DNA of 64,000 bases, from contig QANZ01042174.1 of the NCBI GenBank assembly GCA_003254925.1, forward strand, positions 124,001 through 188,000, written 5' to 3'. Below are positions 24,597-36,765 of the stretch, piece after piece; position 1 is the stretch's first letter; each line of letters opens with the position of its first letter. The notes beneath the pieces are model-generated. The model was given only the letters and a program-made list of their open reading frames with translations, was not told the origin of the DNA and ran no database searches. The position numbers and the translations under genes are program-made. Source of the DNA: Chamaecrista fasciculata (Eukaryota > Streptophyta > Magnoliopsida > Fabales > Fabaceae).

Positions 24597-24857
24597 AAAT
24601 AACAACTTTCGTTTTTTTTTTTGTTTGTAAAAATAAACATCAAAATATTGGGATTCAATAACTAGGTTTAATCTTTTGAATTAGGGTACGGGTCCTAATA
24701 AAAAGCTAATAAACTTGAAAAATAAAAAAAGGAGATATCTAATTTATATATTATTTGTTATGAAATATTAATTTGTATATAAAAATTGTAATATTTTTAA
24801 ATTTTATATATTAAAAAATTTAAAATTTTTATATATTAAAAAATTTAAAATTGTAAA

Positions 24858-24858
24858 N
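24858..24858. other. Undetermined base (N)
   Basis: A single ambiguous base in an AT-rich stretch, an assembly or base-call uncertainty. Confidence 0.95.
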
Positions 24859-25027
24859 TTTATAAGTTCTAACTGAAATAAAATTAATTTTCATCTAAAT
24901 AATTAAAATGAGTAGGTAAAAGATACTCACCATTCATATTTAAAAAAATTTATGAAAAAAAATATAATATATCCTACTCTCCATGAAACGTCAATATCTA
25001 GTACTAGAGATTAGAGAATTCAGCAAT

Positions 25028-25049
25028 TTGTATTATTCGGCCACAAAAA
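25028..25049 (+). mobile_element. Tail-only retroposon insertion (22 nt)
   Basis: AATTCAGCAAT (11 bp) at 25017-25027 and 25050-25060 surrounds TTGTATTATTCGGCC-ACAAAAA. Confidence 0.55.
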
Positions 25050-25200
25050 AATTCAGCAATGTGTGTATTTGCATTGGCTTTTCGGGTACGCAATAACGGA
25101 CTTTTAAAAAATCTCAAGTCCAAATCAGATCCAAAATCATGTATATCTCATAGATCGTAGTTTTACTTACAAAGCTGTGACATTAAGCAAATACTGTAAG

Positions 25201-25215
25201 TTGGCCAAAAAAAAA
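25201..25215 (+). mobile_element. Tail-only retroposon insertion (15 nt)
   Basis: AAGCAAATACTGTAAG (16 bp) is perfectly repeated at 25185-25200 and 25216-25231. Between the copies lies only TTGGCC-A9. This is one of the clearest members of the class. Confidence 0.65.
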
Positions 25216-26187
25216 AAGCAAATACTGTAAGAAGTTGATTATAATTATATATATCTCAAGTTATGTAAGAAGTTGACATTAAGCAAATCAGATCCAAAAT
25301 CATATATATCTCAAGTTGATTAGTATTATTCTTTTAAGCGTTGCTTTCATTACTTTCTAAAAGCTATATAATAGGTTTTGGGGATCACCTAAAACGTTCT
25401 TAACTACCACCACAAGTTGTCCCAAATTTCTAAAATAATGCATACACATTTGCTTTCCTGATTAGTTTTTTCTTCAATATTACAATTTTGGGGGGTTTTT
25501 GAACTTCAGGACATACTAATCTCTTTCCTTCACCAAAAATTTTTGCTGGCTATAATTTATGAATCAATTCACAATTAATGAAGGGTCCTTCATTTCTTGT
25601 TAATTAATCATGGTTCAATTGGAACAAAACACATAAAAGAACCAAACTTTAATAATTAAACAGTATATATATTCATTATTAAATTCTTTGATAAAAATAA
25701 TATATTTTGAGAAAACTTTTCAAAAGACCCAATGATATTATTATTTTATTACCAGAAGATCTTATAGCTAAAATATAAAAACTGTACATAAAATTTTCTC
25801 AACTCCAAAACCATGATCTCCCAAAAAGTCTCATCTAGAAAAGCTATTTGGAGAAAAGAGTGGGTGTGAAAAATTGCTTTTCTTTTTCCACTTCTGCCAT
25901 GAACTAACAATATACAGAGTAAAGTTTTTTACTGCATAGGGCATACACAGTTAGCAACTTCCATTTACAATACTCAAGTAAACTGTTACATGTAGCAATG
26001 CCTCCCTCCCTATTCCTCATGCATTGAAAGCTTAAGGTCCCTCCATGCCTTCTCCCTTAGTCTAGTTTCTCATGTTTAAAGAATCAACCAGAGTCTTTGT
26101 ATCCATATTCGGCCAGGGTCCAAACACATGCAGAATAGGGAGACCAAGAAAGATGATTTCAGTTCTAATGATATTTACACTCAAAAT

Positions 26188-29100
26188 TCAAATGAGTCTC
26201 CTTCTTGGTGATCCACCAGGTGTATGGGCGTTGTATAGAGATGGTTCATGCCAAGGATCGAGAGTGAACGGTGTCGTCGCGTTTGATCTCATTGGGTATG
26301 AAGAGAATTCGCTAAAATTGTAGGTACTATGTCCCATCATGTTGTATGTGGGATGAGGAGGAGAAAGCATACAGCTCTTGTGTGAAGGCCCGTGTTGTCG
26401 CAATGGACTTGACGAGGGAGATACCGGCAAAGATGTAATCATTCTTGCACTTTCTCTGAACAATGGTATTGCAATATAAGGCCAGTCTATATGATATATA
26501 AATGATGGAACATATATAAAATAGGATGGATGAACCAGATGCAAATATAAATATGAACAGGTGGAATATTATTGTACCTTGGGCTCCTTATTGTTCGTGG
26601 AGTTGCAAAAGCTGGCTTTGTTGCATAATCTCCATCAACTGAAGTCATACTTGTTCTGTTGGAATGAAACTCTACATGTGGCTGCAGTCCAATCCAATTA
26701 ACGATATTAGAACACTTCATGGATATAGTTAGCACTCTTAATCTTTACATACTTTGTTTTTTCTTTTTGGAGAGTCATAACACTAATCTTTTTCTTTTTG
26801 ACCGAATCATAACACTATAGTCTATACATACAGAATGTTGACATGACACTGTAGTCATAACACTATAGTCTATACATACAAGTTCGGCAGCATGCTACAT
26901 TTACATGCATAGGAAACATTGCAAGAAACATGAACAGCCATGAGATAGTGATATAGTGCCTCTGCCTATGAATAATGATCTAGAATGTTGACATGGAAGC
27001 AATGGCGTATTATCTGTTATCATACAACACCAAATGTGCAAGTTATCCTAACTCCTAATTCCTAAACATTAGCAACCCAATAATATTATGAGAATGAAAC
27101 ATGCATTTTCTTGATTAAGTTCCCACTAGGAGGAACTAGCACCTACAAGGTTAAACCTTTCAAAGAAAATATACAACAGCAAAGACTATACCGGCGTCCG
27201 GCTTCCATCAGACATGTAGGGGAAAGCATCTCTGGTTAAGCTGACATTTGCAGCTCTTGTCACTGATTGATCACGAATAAAGGGATGGTCTAGTAATCTT
27301 TGAGCTGTTGGGCGAGCTGATGGCTCTCTTTGTAAGCATTGTTTAATAAAAGACTTAGCATCATTTGAAAGATGCTCGGGAATTTCAGGCATATCTTTGC
27401 TGTTTCCAATTTTAAAAATTGCGGCTACCTGTTGAATCCAACATAAGCGATGATTTTAGTCCTCTATACTCACAATTCTTAAAATAATGTCAAAACAAAT
27501 ACAAAAAATATAGGCTAGTTTTATATTATCCAAGATCTCACCCCTTCATACTGACTCCATGGAGGCTTTGATGTTGCCATTTCAAGGATTGTGCATCCCA
27601 AGCTCCATATATCCACTGCAAGACTATAGCCGTTTGTATTCATCACAACCTAAGAAGGCAAATATAAGGTTTCAGAACAGCTTAGGGTGAAAGAGAAGAA
27701 GAATGTGCTGGTTTCTAAAGGAATTGGATAATCTGAAAGGAGGGAGAAAAATTCACCTCAGGTGCCATCCAGTATGGACTTCCCTTGAAAGAAAGCATTG
27801 TGACAGTAGAATTTATCTGTCCAGAACAATAAAAATCAGATGATCTTATTCATAAATCAGAGTCAAAAATAGAAAACTGTGTGTTCTTGAGCTCTCCATA
27901 TTATATTGTCTCCTTCCGGGGAATTTTATACCCAATTGCTCTGAAATATAAATAAAGACTAGAAGAGATATCTGAAAGAAAGACTAAAAGCACAATTCAT
28001 GTGTGAGATATATTTGCTATTGGACATTCACATAAAGAGTTTAAACAGAAAATGTTAACCTTTAGCAAAAGAAGCAATTTTAAGTAGTCACTTTCAGATA
28101 CTTCTACAGCTTGTGTATTGTCGGTTATTTTGTTGTACCAGAAAAAGTGATATTATATACTTCTCAAGTAAGCAAGAAGCAGTTCATTGTTTACAGCTTA
28201 AGATGAACTCACATGTTTAGCCATTCCAAAGTCTGCCAACTTGATTTCACCATTAGGATCAACTAGTATGTTAGCCCCTTTGATATCCCTGCAAAAAAAA
28301 AGAGAAAAGTATTTTCAATAAGAGTGATGAATCCTCAATTTCATACTATAAAATAAGTATAAGAAATGAGTTTAGATTTGATCCAGTATCAATATTAAAC
28401 TTCACACACTATAGTTATTTTACATCCAATAAAAGTTTCTCTAGTCTTTTGAATAGGTGGCATCATACCATTCACTAATAGTGTAAAATTGTCTATAGGC
28501 AGAGGATCAAAATTATATTCATAATGAAATTACCTGTGTACCGTGTTTCTTCCATGCAGATAGGCAAGTCCAGAGACAATTTGCCTAGCATAATTCTGAA
28601 TAACAGGTTCGTTAAATGCACCATATTCCTGAAGTAGTTTGTGGATAGAACCACCAGAAACATATTCCAAATAAACTGAAAGTGCTTCTTCTCCCTGCAA
28701 AAATGACAAATAAGGTCATATACTAATAAGCGGATCTCACCAAATCTTCTTCTATTTCTCTTGTATGTTCATGCACAGCTCTTTATATACGTGACTCTAA
28801 ACAAGGAATGGTTAGCCATACCAGATCACTCCCATAGTATTCAACAATGTTTGGATGTGAAAGCTGACTAAGCAAATTTATCTCCTGTATTGAAATGAAA
28901 TACACAGTAAAAATGATGATTTAACGTATTAAAGCAAACTTAAATTCTATCTGTGCGAAGAACTGCAGGATTACAGTACGTAGCAGATAAAATATAAAAG
29001 GAACATATGCATGAATCTTCAGATATATAATAGAATTACCTGGTTAAGTTGTTTGAGGCACTCTTTCGATGAGTGATCATCGGACACAAGTCTGACTTCT

Positions 29101-31013
29101 TTTATTGCACACATTTGTCCACTTTCACTATCAATTTTGCAAAATAAGGAATTTAGAGACGTAGAGAAAACATAGGGAAGCAAAAAAGTTTCAGGAATTT
29201 GGCTAGTGTAAATATATATATAAGATTAGTTTCTTTTGTAATTTCAGAAATAACTAGTATGGTAATAATTCTCTCCAATGGGAATACAAATGATGAAAAT
29301 CTATTGTAGATCATCCCAATAAACCATTGGTAGTTCATTTCCCTTGCTAAGAAACTACAACCCGAACAGAAGTACCTATTGAAACCCTGGTAAACATGCC
29401 CAAACGTTCCCCGTCCTAAAAGCTTCCCTTTCTTCCACTTGGACAGATTGCAGGTAGCGTTTTCTAGCATCATGCCATTTGATCGTGTATTGGAAAGAGC
29501 AGAAGGACTAGTAGGTGAACCAGGTGGAAGAGGCAGTGGATGACATTGACTCCTTACATCATCTTGTTTGCCTGTAGGAGAGTCAAGACTCAAAGCATGG
29601 AGCCTCGGATGGAGTGGTGAAGTAGGGCTGGTGGGCCCTCTAGATCCAGGACCGGGGCTTTTTGACCTCATGTTGATCTTCATATCACTTCGTCCTCTAG
29701 CATAAAGAAAAGAAATGGATTAGTATAGCAGAAGATTGAAGAAGCACATTAAAGCAGTTGCATAAGCAAACTGAAAAATTCAAGTCCCTTCCTTCCGTTG
29801 TGTAAACTGCTAGTGCAGACAGGAGTATATCAGTCTATATAGTCATTTTCAAAAAATCAACCAATAGTAACACCCTTCATCGTGATAGCTCATGGCAAGC
29901 AGTAACATGTGTTGCAATTTCATAAGTGCCACCTAAAACCATGGTACTAAGAACGGAGCCATAAGCAGCTATTGGAGAGTATATGCAGGTATTATCTTCC
30001 TGCAGAAACAGGATTTGCACATTTGCACTGAATATTTCAAGCTTGTCCATCAAACTATAAAAATCTTCATTTCCCCAGATCAACGTATCAGAAGTTCATA
30101 GAGGAAGTGGAGAGCTGCTAATTTAGATTTTAACAAGATTTTCATAGGAAAAAAGCCATTTGGGAAAGAATTCCAGCAGAGGTTTAAGCATAATTACTCA
30201 GAGAGAGTATCAGAAAGACCCCTCATTCCAAAATTGAATAGCTGCCAGGTCTTGTTAAGCATATCGGTTGTAATAATGGGGAACACTAAAAAGGAATCTC
30301 AGAAGCTAAGTAAATAAGTAATTATAGTCTGTCCAACTATACAACCCTTCTCGACGGAGAGAGAGAAAAGGAGACACAGAGGCAGAGGCTAAAGTCACTT
30401 TTTCGATCAATCATTACGCTCAGCTTCCTACAAAATATTCTTTCCAAAAAACGAAGAGTCAATTAAATCAACTCCCCAGAATTTTTTAAAAAGATACAAA
30501 ATCTGACCTAAAAACCCCAAAATGGGAAAAATTAGAGGGATGGAAAATTTTCCGAAAACCCAACCTGATGCCATCGATTTGAGAGATATGATGATCATCG
30601 TAGGAGCCATTAGAACTGACGGTGGAACCAGAGATCGAGGCAGATCCGAAGCCATCTGCATCTCCTTGATCATTCGCAAAACTCTGAGGGGATGAGACGG
30701 ATGGTCGAGGCAAAGGAAGGCCCTTCTTCTCGCCACCGTCGGAATCGAAACAAGAGAGTCCGGAGGAGGATCCGCCGACGCAGGAAGCAGCTATAGAAGT
30801 GAAATCCTTGCTGGCTCGGGGTGAATTTCGAGAGAAAACCATGGTGGAGACCTCGTCAAAGCTCTTGGGTTTGTCTTTGCCTTTTTTGGGTCCATTATTT
30901 CTAATCGGCGATTTGATGAAATTAAACTGAAGGGGTCCTCCTCCTCCATGAGGTTCATGCTGGGGAAGCTGCTCCTTGTTCTTGCTGGATTTTCTTCCCC
31001 ACCAAGCGGGCAT
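26188..31013 (-). CDS. MAPKKK3: MAP kinase kinase kinase, MAPKKK3/YODA clade
   Basis: Eleven exons: 31013-30565, 29696-29376, 29127-29040, 28884-28822, 28694-28534, 28288-28213, 27816-27757, 27649-27542, 27428-27192, 26681-26578 and 26455-26188. They join in frame to 644 residues. The N-terminal region ([15 protein letters not shown], Ser/Pro/Gly-rich) is regulatory. The kinase domain begins near [23 protein letters not shown] places the ATP-binding Lys at about 266, HRDIKGAN the catalytic Asp at about 362, ADFGMAKH Asp380 and SPYWMAPE the end of the activation loop at about 406. The C-terminal tail has a conserved [14 protein letters not shown] block and ends SPRRRLI. The best match from memory is Arabidopsis MAPKKK3 (At1g53570), a MEKK-group kinase acting with MAPKKK5 upstream of MKK4/5 in immunity. 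Intron 9 holds a tail-only insertion. Confidence 0.93.
26786..26806 (-). mobile_element. Tail-only retroposon insertion (21 nt) in MAPKKK intron 9
   Basis: TCATAACACTA (11 bp) at 26775-26785 and 26807-26817 surrounds a T-rich insert ending GACCGAA, i.e. TTCGGTC plus an A-rich tail on the minus strand. Next to it, a 26-bp stretch from 26807 is repeated from about 26852 around an unrelated 20-odd-nt spacer. Confidence 0.5.
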
Positions 31014-31100
31014 TCTAGAATATAAAGAGGATAATTATTAGGGAAGAAAGAGAGTGGTTGGTTGAAGAAGAGGAAGAAGAAGAAGAAGAAGAGAAATAGC

Positions 31101-31216
31101 AGAGTAAGAGAGAGAGAGAGAGAGAAGGTAAGAGTTGGTTTGTGGAGTAATATGTAAGAGGAAGAAACGACGAAAGAGGGTGGAGGGGCCAAAAATGCTA
31201 CAGTGAAGGACAGCTA

Positions 31217-31249
<33 letters not shown>
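31101..31249. repeat. (GA)n microsatellites in the MAPKKK3 5' leader
   Basis: Two GA runs, about 31101-31124 and 31219-31249, sit 90-240 bases upstream of the start codon. They read as CT-runs on the transcribed strand, common in plant 5' UTRs and core promoters. Confidence 0.8.
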
Positions 31250-31251
<2 letters not shown>

Positions 31252-31374
31252 GTAGGAGGGAGACGGCGACGGTGGTTGGATAAAGCGGGGAAATGACGTG
31301 GCAATTTCTGAGAGAGAGAAAGTGTACGTATGTCTGCTCGTACGTGTGATGATATGAGCGTTTTAATACATTTT

Positions 31375-31574
31375 TTTTTTGGTAATTTAAACTTTAAAGT
31401 TTAGGTGAGATGCTTACTAAGGTCAAGGCAGACCTTAAGACTCTATGAGCACTTATAGAGGTATTTATAGATCGCCTGCTAACAAGACCCTCACATCGAC
31501 AGTAGGAATCGAACTCACGATCTTGTGGGTTGTGAGTCGACTTCTTACCAACTAGATTAACCTTTCTTGGCAGT
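31375..31574 (-). mobile_element. tRNA-derived SINE with 15-bp target duplication
   Basis: GTTTTAATACATTTT is repeated at 31360-31374 and 31575-31589. On the minus strand the 5' part carries an A box (TAATCTAGTTGG) and a B box (GAGTTCGATTCC) at tRNA-like spacing. The 3' end is TTACC followed by an A-run. The body is about 200 bp and looks full length. Confidence 0.85.
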
Positions 31575-31698
31575 GTTTTAATACATTTTGTTTTCTCAAA
31601 TTTGCTACATATTTGAACTAGCCAATGATTGATAATTTACTTTTTAAAAAATCATGTTAGACATTTAATTTTTAAAAATTGTGGACTCAATGCTTTTT

Positions 31699-31876
31699 TT
31701 TCAATTAAATTATAGATTTTTCTGGCTTATCTATGTAACAGTCTAAGCAAAGATTAATCTCAGTCGGACTTCAGAGACAAAACAGTTGGATTCTCCTAAC
31801 AATGTCAACTCAATGGGTCGAATCGAATTCTCTCCTTAGGGTGTAGCTTGCCAACCACTACGCCAAATATTTGTTA
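31699..31876 (-). mobile_element. tRNA-derived SINE, second copy
   Basis: Imperfect 18-bp flanks (GTGGACTCAATGCTTTTT at 31681; GTAGACTCAATATTTTTT at 31877). On the minus strand there is an A box in GGCGTAGTGGTTGGCAAG and a B box in GAATTCGATTCGACCC. The 3' end is A-rich (TTAATTGAAAAAA). The sequence family differs from the neighbouring SINE. Confidence 0.7.
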
Positions 31877-32776
31877 GTAGACTCAATATTTTTTTAGTCT
31901 CTCTTACAACAAAAATATTAATATATATTAATTTTAAGTTAAATTACATTAATATATTCTGAATTTTAAAAATTAAAATATCAAATCATATATATTTTTT
32001 AAAATTTAAAAACAGTGTAATAGTACCCACAGTTAAAATTATTGCGTGAGGCTTGGTTTGGAGAATGGGGGAGGTGGCTGCGACTGGCTAGTATTACTAG
32101 GTTTATAGTTGCATAGCAGAGACAACGTATTGAAACAACCGCGAATCCACCTTGGTCGTTGTGCTCTCTAGTCTATTTTCTCAATTCTCACAAACTTATA
32201 TATATATATATATATATATATGTATGAGAAAATTTACTAATTTTTTTATAAAAAAATTATTATTTAACTTTTGAATTTGTACGGGTTAATAAATTAATTT
32301 TTAAAAATTTAAATATATGATTTAATAAAATATTTTAATTGTTAATAATTTAATTCTTAGTGACGATTTGATCTTTAAATTTGAATTGATTTTATTTTCT
32401 TTATAATTTTTAAATTTATACTAAATTAGATTTTTTTTAGTGTCTAAACTTATGCTAAATGTATATTTTTCGTAGTTCTTGAATTTGATTCAAGAATCAA
32501 ATCGTAATAATTCAATAACTGAGTTATATAATTTAATTGAGCTGATTAATTTTTTTCTTTTGCTAAGAAGACTAATTAGTTGATTTATTACAAATTTGGA
32601 CATTAAAAATAAGTAACAAAACTTATATATATTACCTTCAATTTTATTACAAAATAAAACTATAAATGACAAAGTACCTTATAAGAATCAAAATCAAAAC
32701 ATCAAACTTTATTTTAAATCAATTACAAAAGATTTTACCAAACTAAAATCTATATCTATATATATATATATCTATA

Positions 32777-33118
32777 TCTATACTATATTATATGGCTCCA
32801 CCCCTTATGGTTGGTCAAAAATAGTGAATTAAAAAATTAAAAAAGAAAAAAAAATCACTCACTCACTCTCCCCACTTCTTTAAAAAGTAAATGAATTAAA
32901 AAAATACAAAAAACAATTAAAAATGCCACCACTCTCTCCCCACTCACTCTCCCCATATGAGGTAATTTCAAATTGTTCCTAAATATTTTATAATTTCTCA
33001 AATTGGTCCCAAACTTACTCTTTTATCAATATAAAAATTTAATATAATCTTCAACTTTAAATCAATTCAAACGTTACATGCATATTGGCGTGCCCGTTAG
33101 AGCACGTCAAACCCCTAG
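32777..33118 (+). mobile_element. Short non-autonomous Helitron
   Basis: It begins TCTATACTATATTATATGG directly after an A, and ends with a hairpin (GTGCCCGTTAGAGCAC) followed by CCCCTAG and a T. That is A^TC...CTAG^T as expected for Helitrons, with no target duplication. The interior is AT-rich and non-coding. Its 5' end resembles the elements at 59200-59556. Confidence 0.7.
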
Positions 33119-33440
33119 TATTATTATATGTGTGAGGGTGCTTTTGGTTGGTCAAAAATAATTAAATTAAAAAAAATAAGAAACAAACATGTGAAACTTG
33201 ATAATTGGCTGACTTTATAGATAATGAGACAGAAAAAGTAGGAGATGGGATTTAAGAAAATGAAAACTTATTAATTGGTCTTTTTAATTTTCACACTTAT
33301 AATGATTTAATCCTTAAATAATAGAAATATACTATTTAGTCAATAACTAACTACAAATGTTAAATCAAATGTTACATACATATTTTCGTGTCCATTAAGG
33401 CACGCGTCCATTAAGGCACGAAAAGCGTCCGTGCCCCTAG
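33119..33440 (+). mobile_element. Second Helitron, directly abutting the first
   Basis: It starts at the CTAG|T junction of the previous element and shares 'tttggttggtcaaaaata'. It ends 'ccattaaggcacg' (twice) then GTGCCCCTAG followed by T. It has no separate TC start, which fits a tandem head-to-tail arrangement. Confidence 0.55.
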
Positions 33441-33517
33441 TATATAATTATGCGACAAAAATGTCATGTCGCTTTTGGACTTAGTAGTTGATTTTATATT
33501 TTAGCTATGAGTTGTTC

Positions 33518-33535
33518 TTTTTTTGTTTTGCTCAA
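33518..33535 (-). mobile_element. Tail-only retroposon insertion (18 nt)
   Basis: TAGCTATGAGTTGTTC (16 bp) at 33502-33517 and 33536-33551 surrounds T7-GTTTTGCTCAA, i.e. TTGAGC plus an A-rich tail on the minus strand. Confidence 0.6.
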
Positions 33536-33868
33536 TAGCTATGAGTTGTTCGGAGGTATATATACTGCATTAATTTATTTAAACGGTTCTATGAAATATC
33601 AAACTTCTATAATCTTGGATGTTTTAACCGTTATATTGAGAGAATATTTTTAAAAAAGCGTGGCTATGTATTCCTAATATTCATATTAAAAAAATTTAAT
33701 AATGAAAAAATATTCCTCCGAAGATTATAATTTTTAAGAATGAGAAAATGATCTATATACCAAACAGGCAAACACCCTCTTTAAGTACTAGGCACGAAAG
33801 TTTAAAAATTCATATTCATCCTTGGTGGATTACTCCTCAAAGGTGGTATTAAAGAAATGTAATATTTT

Positions 33869-34039
33869 AACCAAGCTTAATTGATCTAGTGGTAGAGTTT
33901 ATTATGTCTTTTAAGCAAGTTTCACGAATTCAAATTTTGCCTTGTGTATGCAGCAATCAATTAATCAGCGACAGACTCTTAAATAGAATACAAATCTACG
34001 AAGGATTAATTTTTAGTCTTTATACGTTAGGTAACCCAT
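33869..34039 (+). mobile_element. tRNA-derived SINE, third intergenic copy
   Basis: AGAAATGTAATATTTT at 33853-33868 is repeated with one change at 34040-34055. The body starts with a tRNA-like A box (TTGATCTAGTGGTAGAG) and has a decayed B box (GAATTCAAATTTTG). About 171 bp, older than the copy at 31375. Confidence 0.7.
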
Positions 34040-35237
34040 AGAAATGCAATATTTTGTTGTTAAAATAGAGTAATTTGGTGGGGAGTATAGCATGATTGAC
34101 GTTTCGTGGCTGGACTTTTATATTTGTCAACTTTTGGCACTGCACATTTCTCTTAGCTTTAGCCTTTAAGGGCATCGAAAGTGGTAGACAGAGGTCGTCG
34201 CCAGCAACTTGGATATTTTTTTGTACGCTCCATTTGTCACATGCTATCCAAGTCAACCCAATTTATAAACTTCAAACACACAAGGATAATTACTCTTTTT
34301 TTTTCCTTTTTGAATATTCCAATATAATTGTTCAACGTTTCTCCCCTTAATTGGTTATCAAGTAGTATTTTTTTATTTTTATGGTCTTAAATGTTTATGT
34401 ATATACACTGAATTTTTATTATTGGTGATATCTAAATTAGTTTTACGAGATTAGTTTGAGTATAAATTTCATATATTTCTGATTTTTAAATACTGATTTT
34501 TTGTTCAATGTATCCATTATCTTAATGGAAATTAAAACATACATACTATTAGTATTAGTTTTTTATTTGTAATCTTTTCAGTTTTAAATCATAGTGTTTT
34601 ATAAATTAAACAATATCATTGATGTATATATTATTATAATTTGATGATTTTGCTCTAATAAGTTGCATTGTGTAATAAAGCGTTTGTTTTTAATGTGCGA
34701 TTTTTAATATCTCTAACACTTCTTGTCAAATTCAACTAACTTAGCCTAATTGTCAAATTATTTCATGATATTATTAACTTATGCTATTTTTTTAGTTTTA
34801 AATGTCTTATGTCTTTTTTTCTACCTCAGCTTCTACTCTTTTTATAATTATAGAGGTCAAGAATTTTTTTTTTTTTAGACCATAGATCCTTTTTGTTTTG
34901 ACTGTGAAACTATTGAGCTCTGATACCATTTTATAATTGAGTAAACTACTAAATTGGTCCCTGGATTATTGGCTCGCTGACAGATTGGTCCCCGAATTTA
35001 GAAAATTGACAAATAGGTCCCTGAATTTTTCTAACGAGTCAAATAGGTCACCAAATTTTTCTAACGTTAGTCAAATAGATCCCCGAATAACATGCACAGA
35101 AGGACAGAATAAATTTGTTTGATAATGTGTTGAGTTTTATATTGCTGAACTTTAACGAGGATGATGTTATTCAATTAAAATGTCCAAAACAATTCGTATA
35201 GTATCGTTTTATATTATTTATCCTTTAATTTTTTTTA

Positions 35238-36418
35238 GGCAAAAGACTCTTTCGTGCCCCTAACATTTGCGGTCATTTTCAATTATGCCCCTAACGTTTT
35301 ATTTGTGTCAGTTGTGCCCCCAATGTGAAACGTTAGTTTCAATTATGCCCCTAACTTTGACTCAATGCTGATGTGTCAATTTTTTTTACTTATGTGTCAA
35401 TTTTTTTTTGAATTGAACATGTGGCAAGATGACTGGATAAATAAAACATCTCTGATTTATATTTCATCCACCATGACATTTCCTACGTGGATTTACATTC
35501 ACTAAACCAAAAAATTACTTAATCTTTTCATCTTCATCTACGCAGGCTGAGAGCAGAGCAAACCCTAAAATTTTTTTGACATCTTCATCTTCATCTTCGT
35601 AAGCCTTATACCAGTCAAAAACCCTAAATTTCCCTAGCTTTCTTCACCTTCGTGTGCACAAGAGCAGGAGTCGAAAACCTAAAACCCTAAACTTTATTCA
35701 CATTTAGCACGATTTCGACTTGTAATTTCTGCACAGAGAGAAGCAATTTTGCTGGGTGGTTGCATATTTCAGACGATTTCGACTTGTACATTTTAGCCCC
35801 CGTCATTATGTTTTCTCTCTTTTCATTAAGTGCTTTAAGCTTCTCTGCAGGGACTAAATTGAAGTTTCAGAGGAATTTCTCTGGTCACATCTTGAATTTT
35901 AACTTTGGGCCTAACTTTAGGCCTAATTGAGTCAGCGAAAATTATAGATTATTCCTTTTGAATTACAGTTTAGTCCTAAAACCTTTAAATTTCATTCATT
36001 TTAGTCCCAAGTTCTAGAAACAACATTGCAAAGTGTCCCAAACTCCTCCAAACACTCCAGTTTAGTCCCTAAAACATAGATTTCTCAAAAATTGCACCAA
36101 AAATGCAAAGAAAATGAGAACAAAGATGAAAAGATGAAGTAATTTTAGGTTTAATGAATGTAAAGTCACGTAGGAAATAAAAAGGTGGATAAAAAATAAA
36201 TCAAAGATGTTTTATCTATCCAGTCATCTGCCACTTGTACAATTCAGAAAAAAAAAATGAAACATAAGCAAAAAAATTAACACATCAGCATTGAGTCAAA
36301 GTTGAGGGCATAATTAAAACTAACGTTTCATATTAGGGGCACAACTGACACAAATGAAATGTTAGGGGCATAACTAAAAATGACCGCAAACGTTAAGGAC
36401 ATGAAAGTGTCTTTTGCC
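35238..36418. mobile_element. Palindromic Mutator-like element, family B, copy 2 (long form)
   Basis: Ends GGCAAAAGACTC and GTGTCTTTTGCC. The arms and the 'tacgtggatttaca' and 'catcttcatcttcatcttcg' core are shared with the copy at 2615-3158. It is 1.18 kb because of extra central sequence ('gatttcgacttgta' twice, 'ttagtcccaagttct'). No ORF is convincing. Flanks are oligo-T, so the target duplication is uninformative. Confidence 0.72.
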
Positions 36419-36765
36419 TTTTTTTTTATTAATCTAATGTGCGAATATGTTTCGATAAGGTAAATTTAATCAAAAATAATATTTTTGGAAGTAATTGAAT
36501 TATTTTATTTCATAATTTTAATATAGTAGAAAGAATAATTACCTTAAAAAATTATTTATTGTTTTAAGTTTATCTTATCCAAATATACTATTAGTGCTCT
36601 AACATTTATAGGTAGATAAATTTCCTTGGTTAGTGGAGTATACACGTTTTTCCCGTATCAATGGTATTAAAATTATTGATTGTTATATAGATTTTATCAT
36701 ATGATGAATTGTCATGTTGATGAAATAAAAACATTGCGGGTTCGAATGTTCATGAAATAAAAATT

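Larger units (their letters stand above)
23704..26187. other. Upstream region of the Apollo-like gene and spacer to the MAPKKK gene
   Basis: It holds the Apollo 5' leader (to about 23870), a family A element (23938-24388), several small insertions and duplications between 24409 and 25330, an unknown base N at 24858, and the likely MAPKKK 3' UTR at about 25870-26187. No other gene is seen. Confidence 0.5.

Noticed and set aside
34930-35120. Tandem 'ggtccctgaattt' modules as a possible element
   Set aside because: Similar modules occur in many palindromic elements; no inverted partner or ends were found here.
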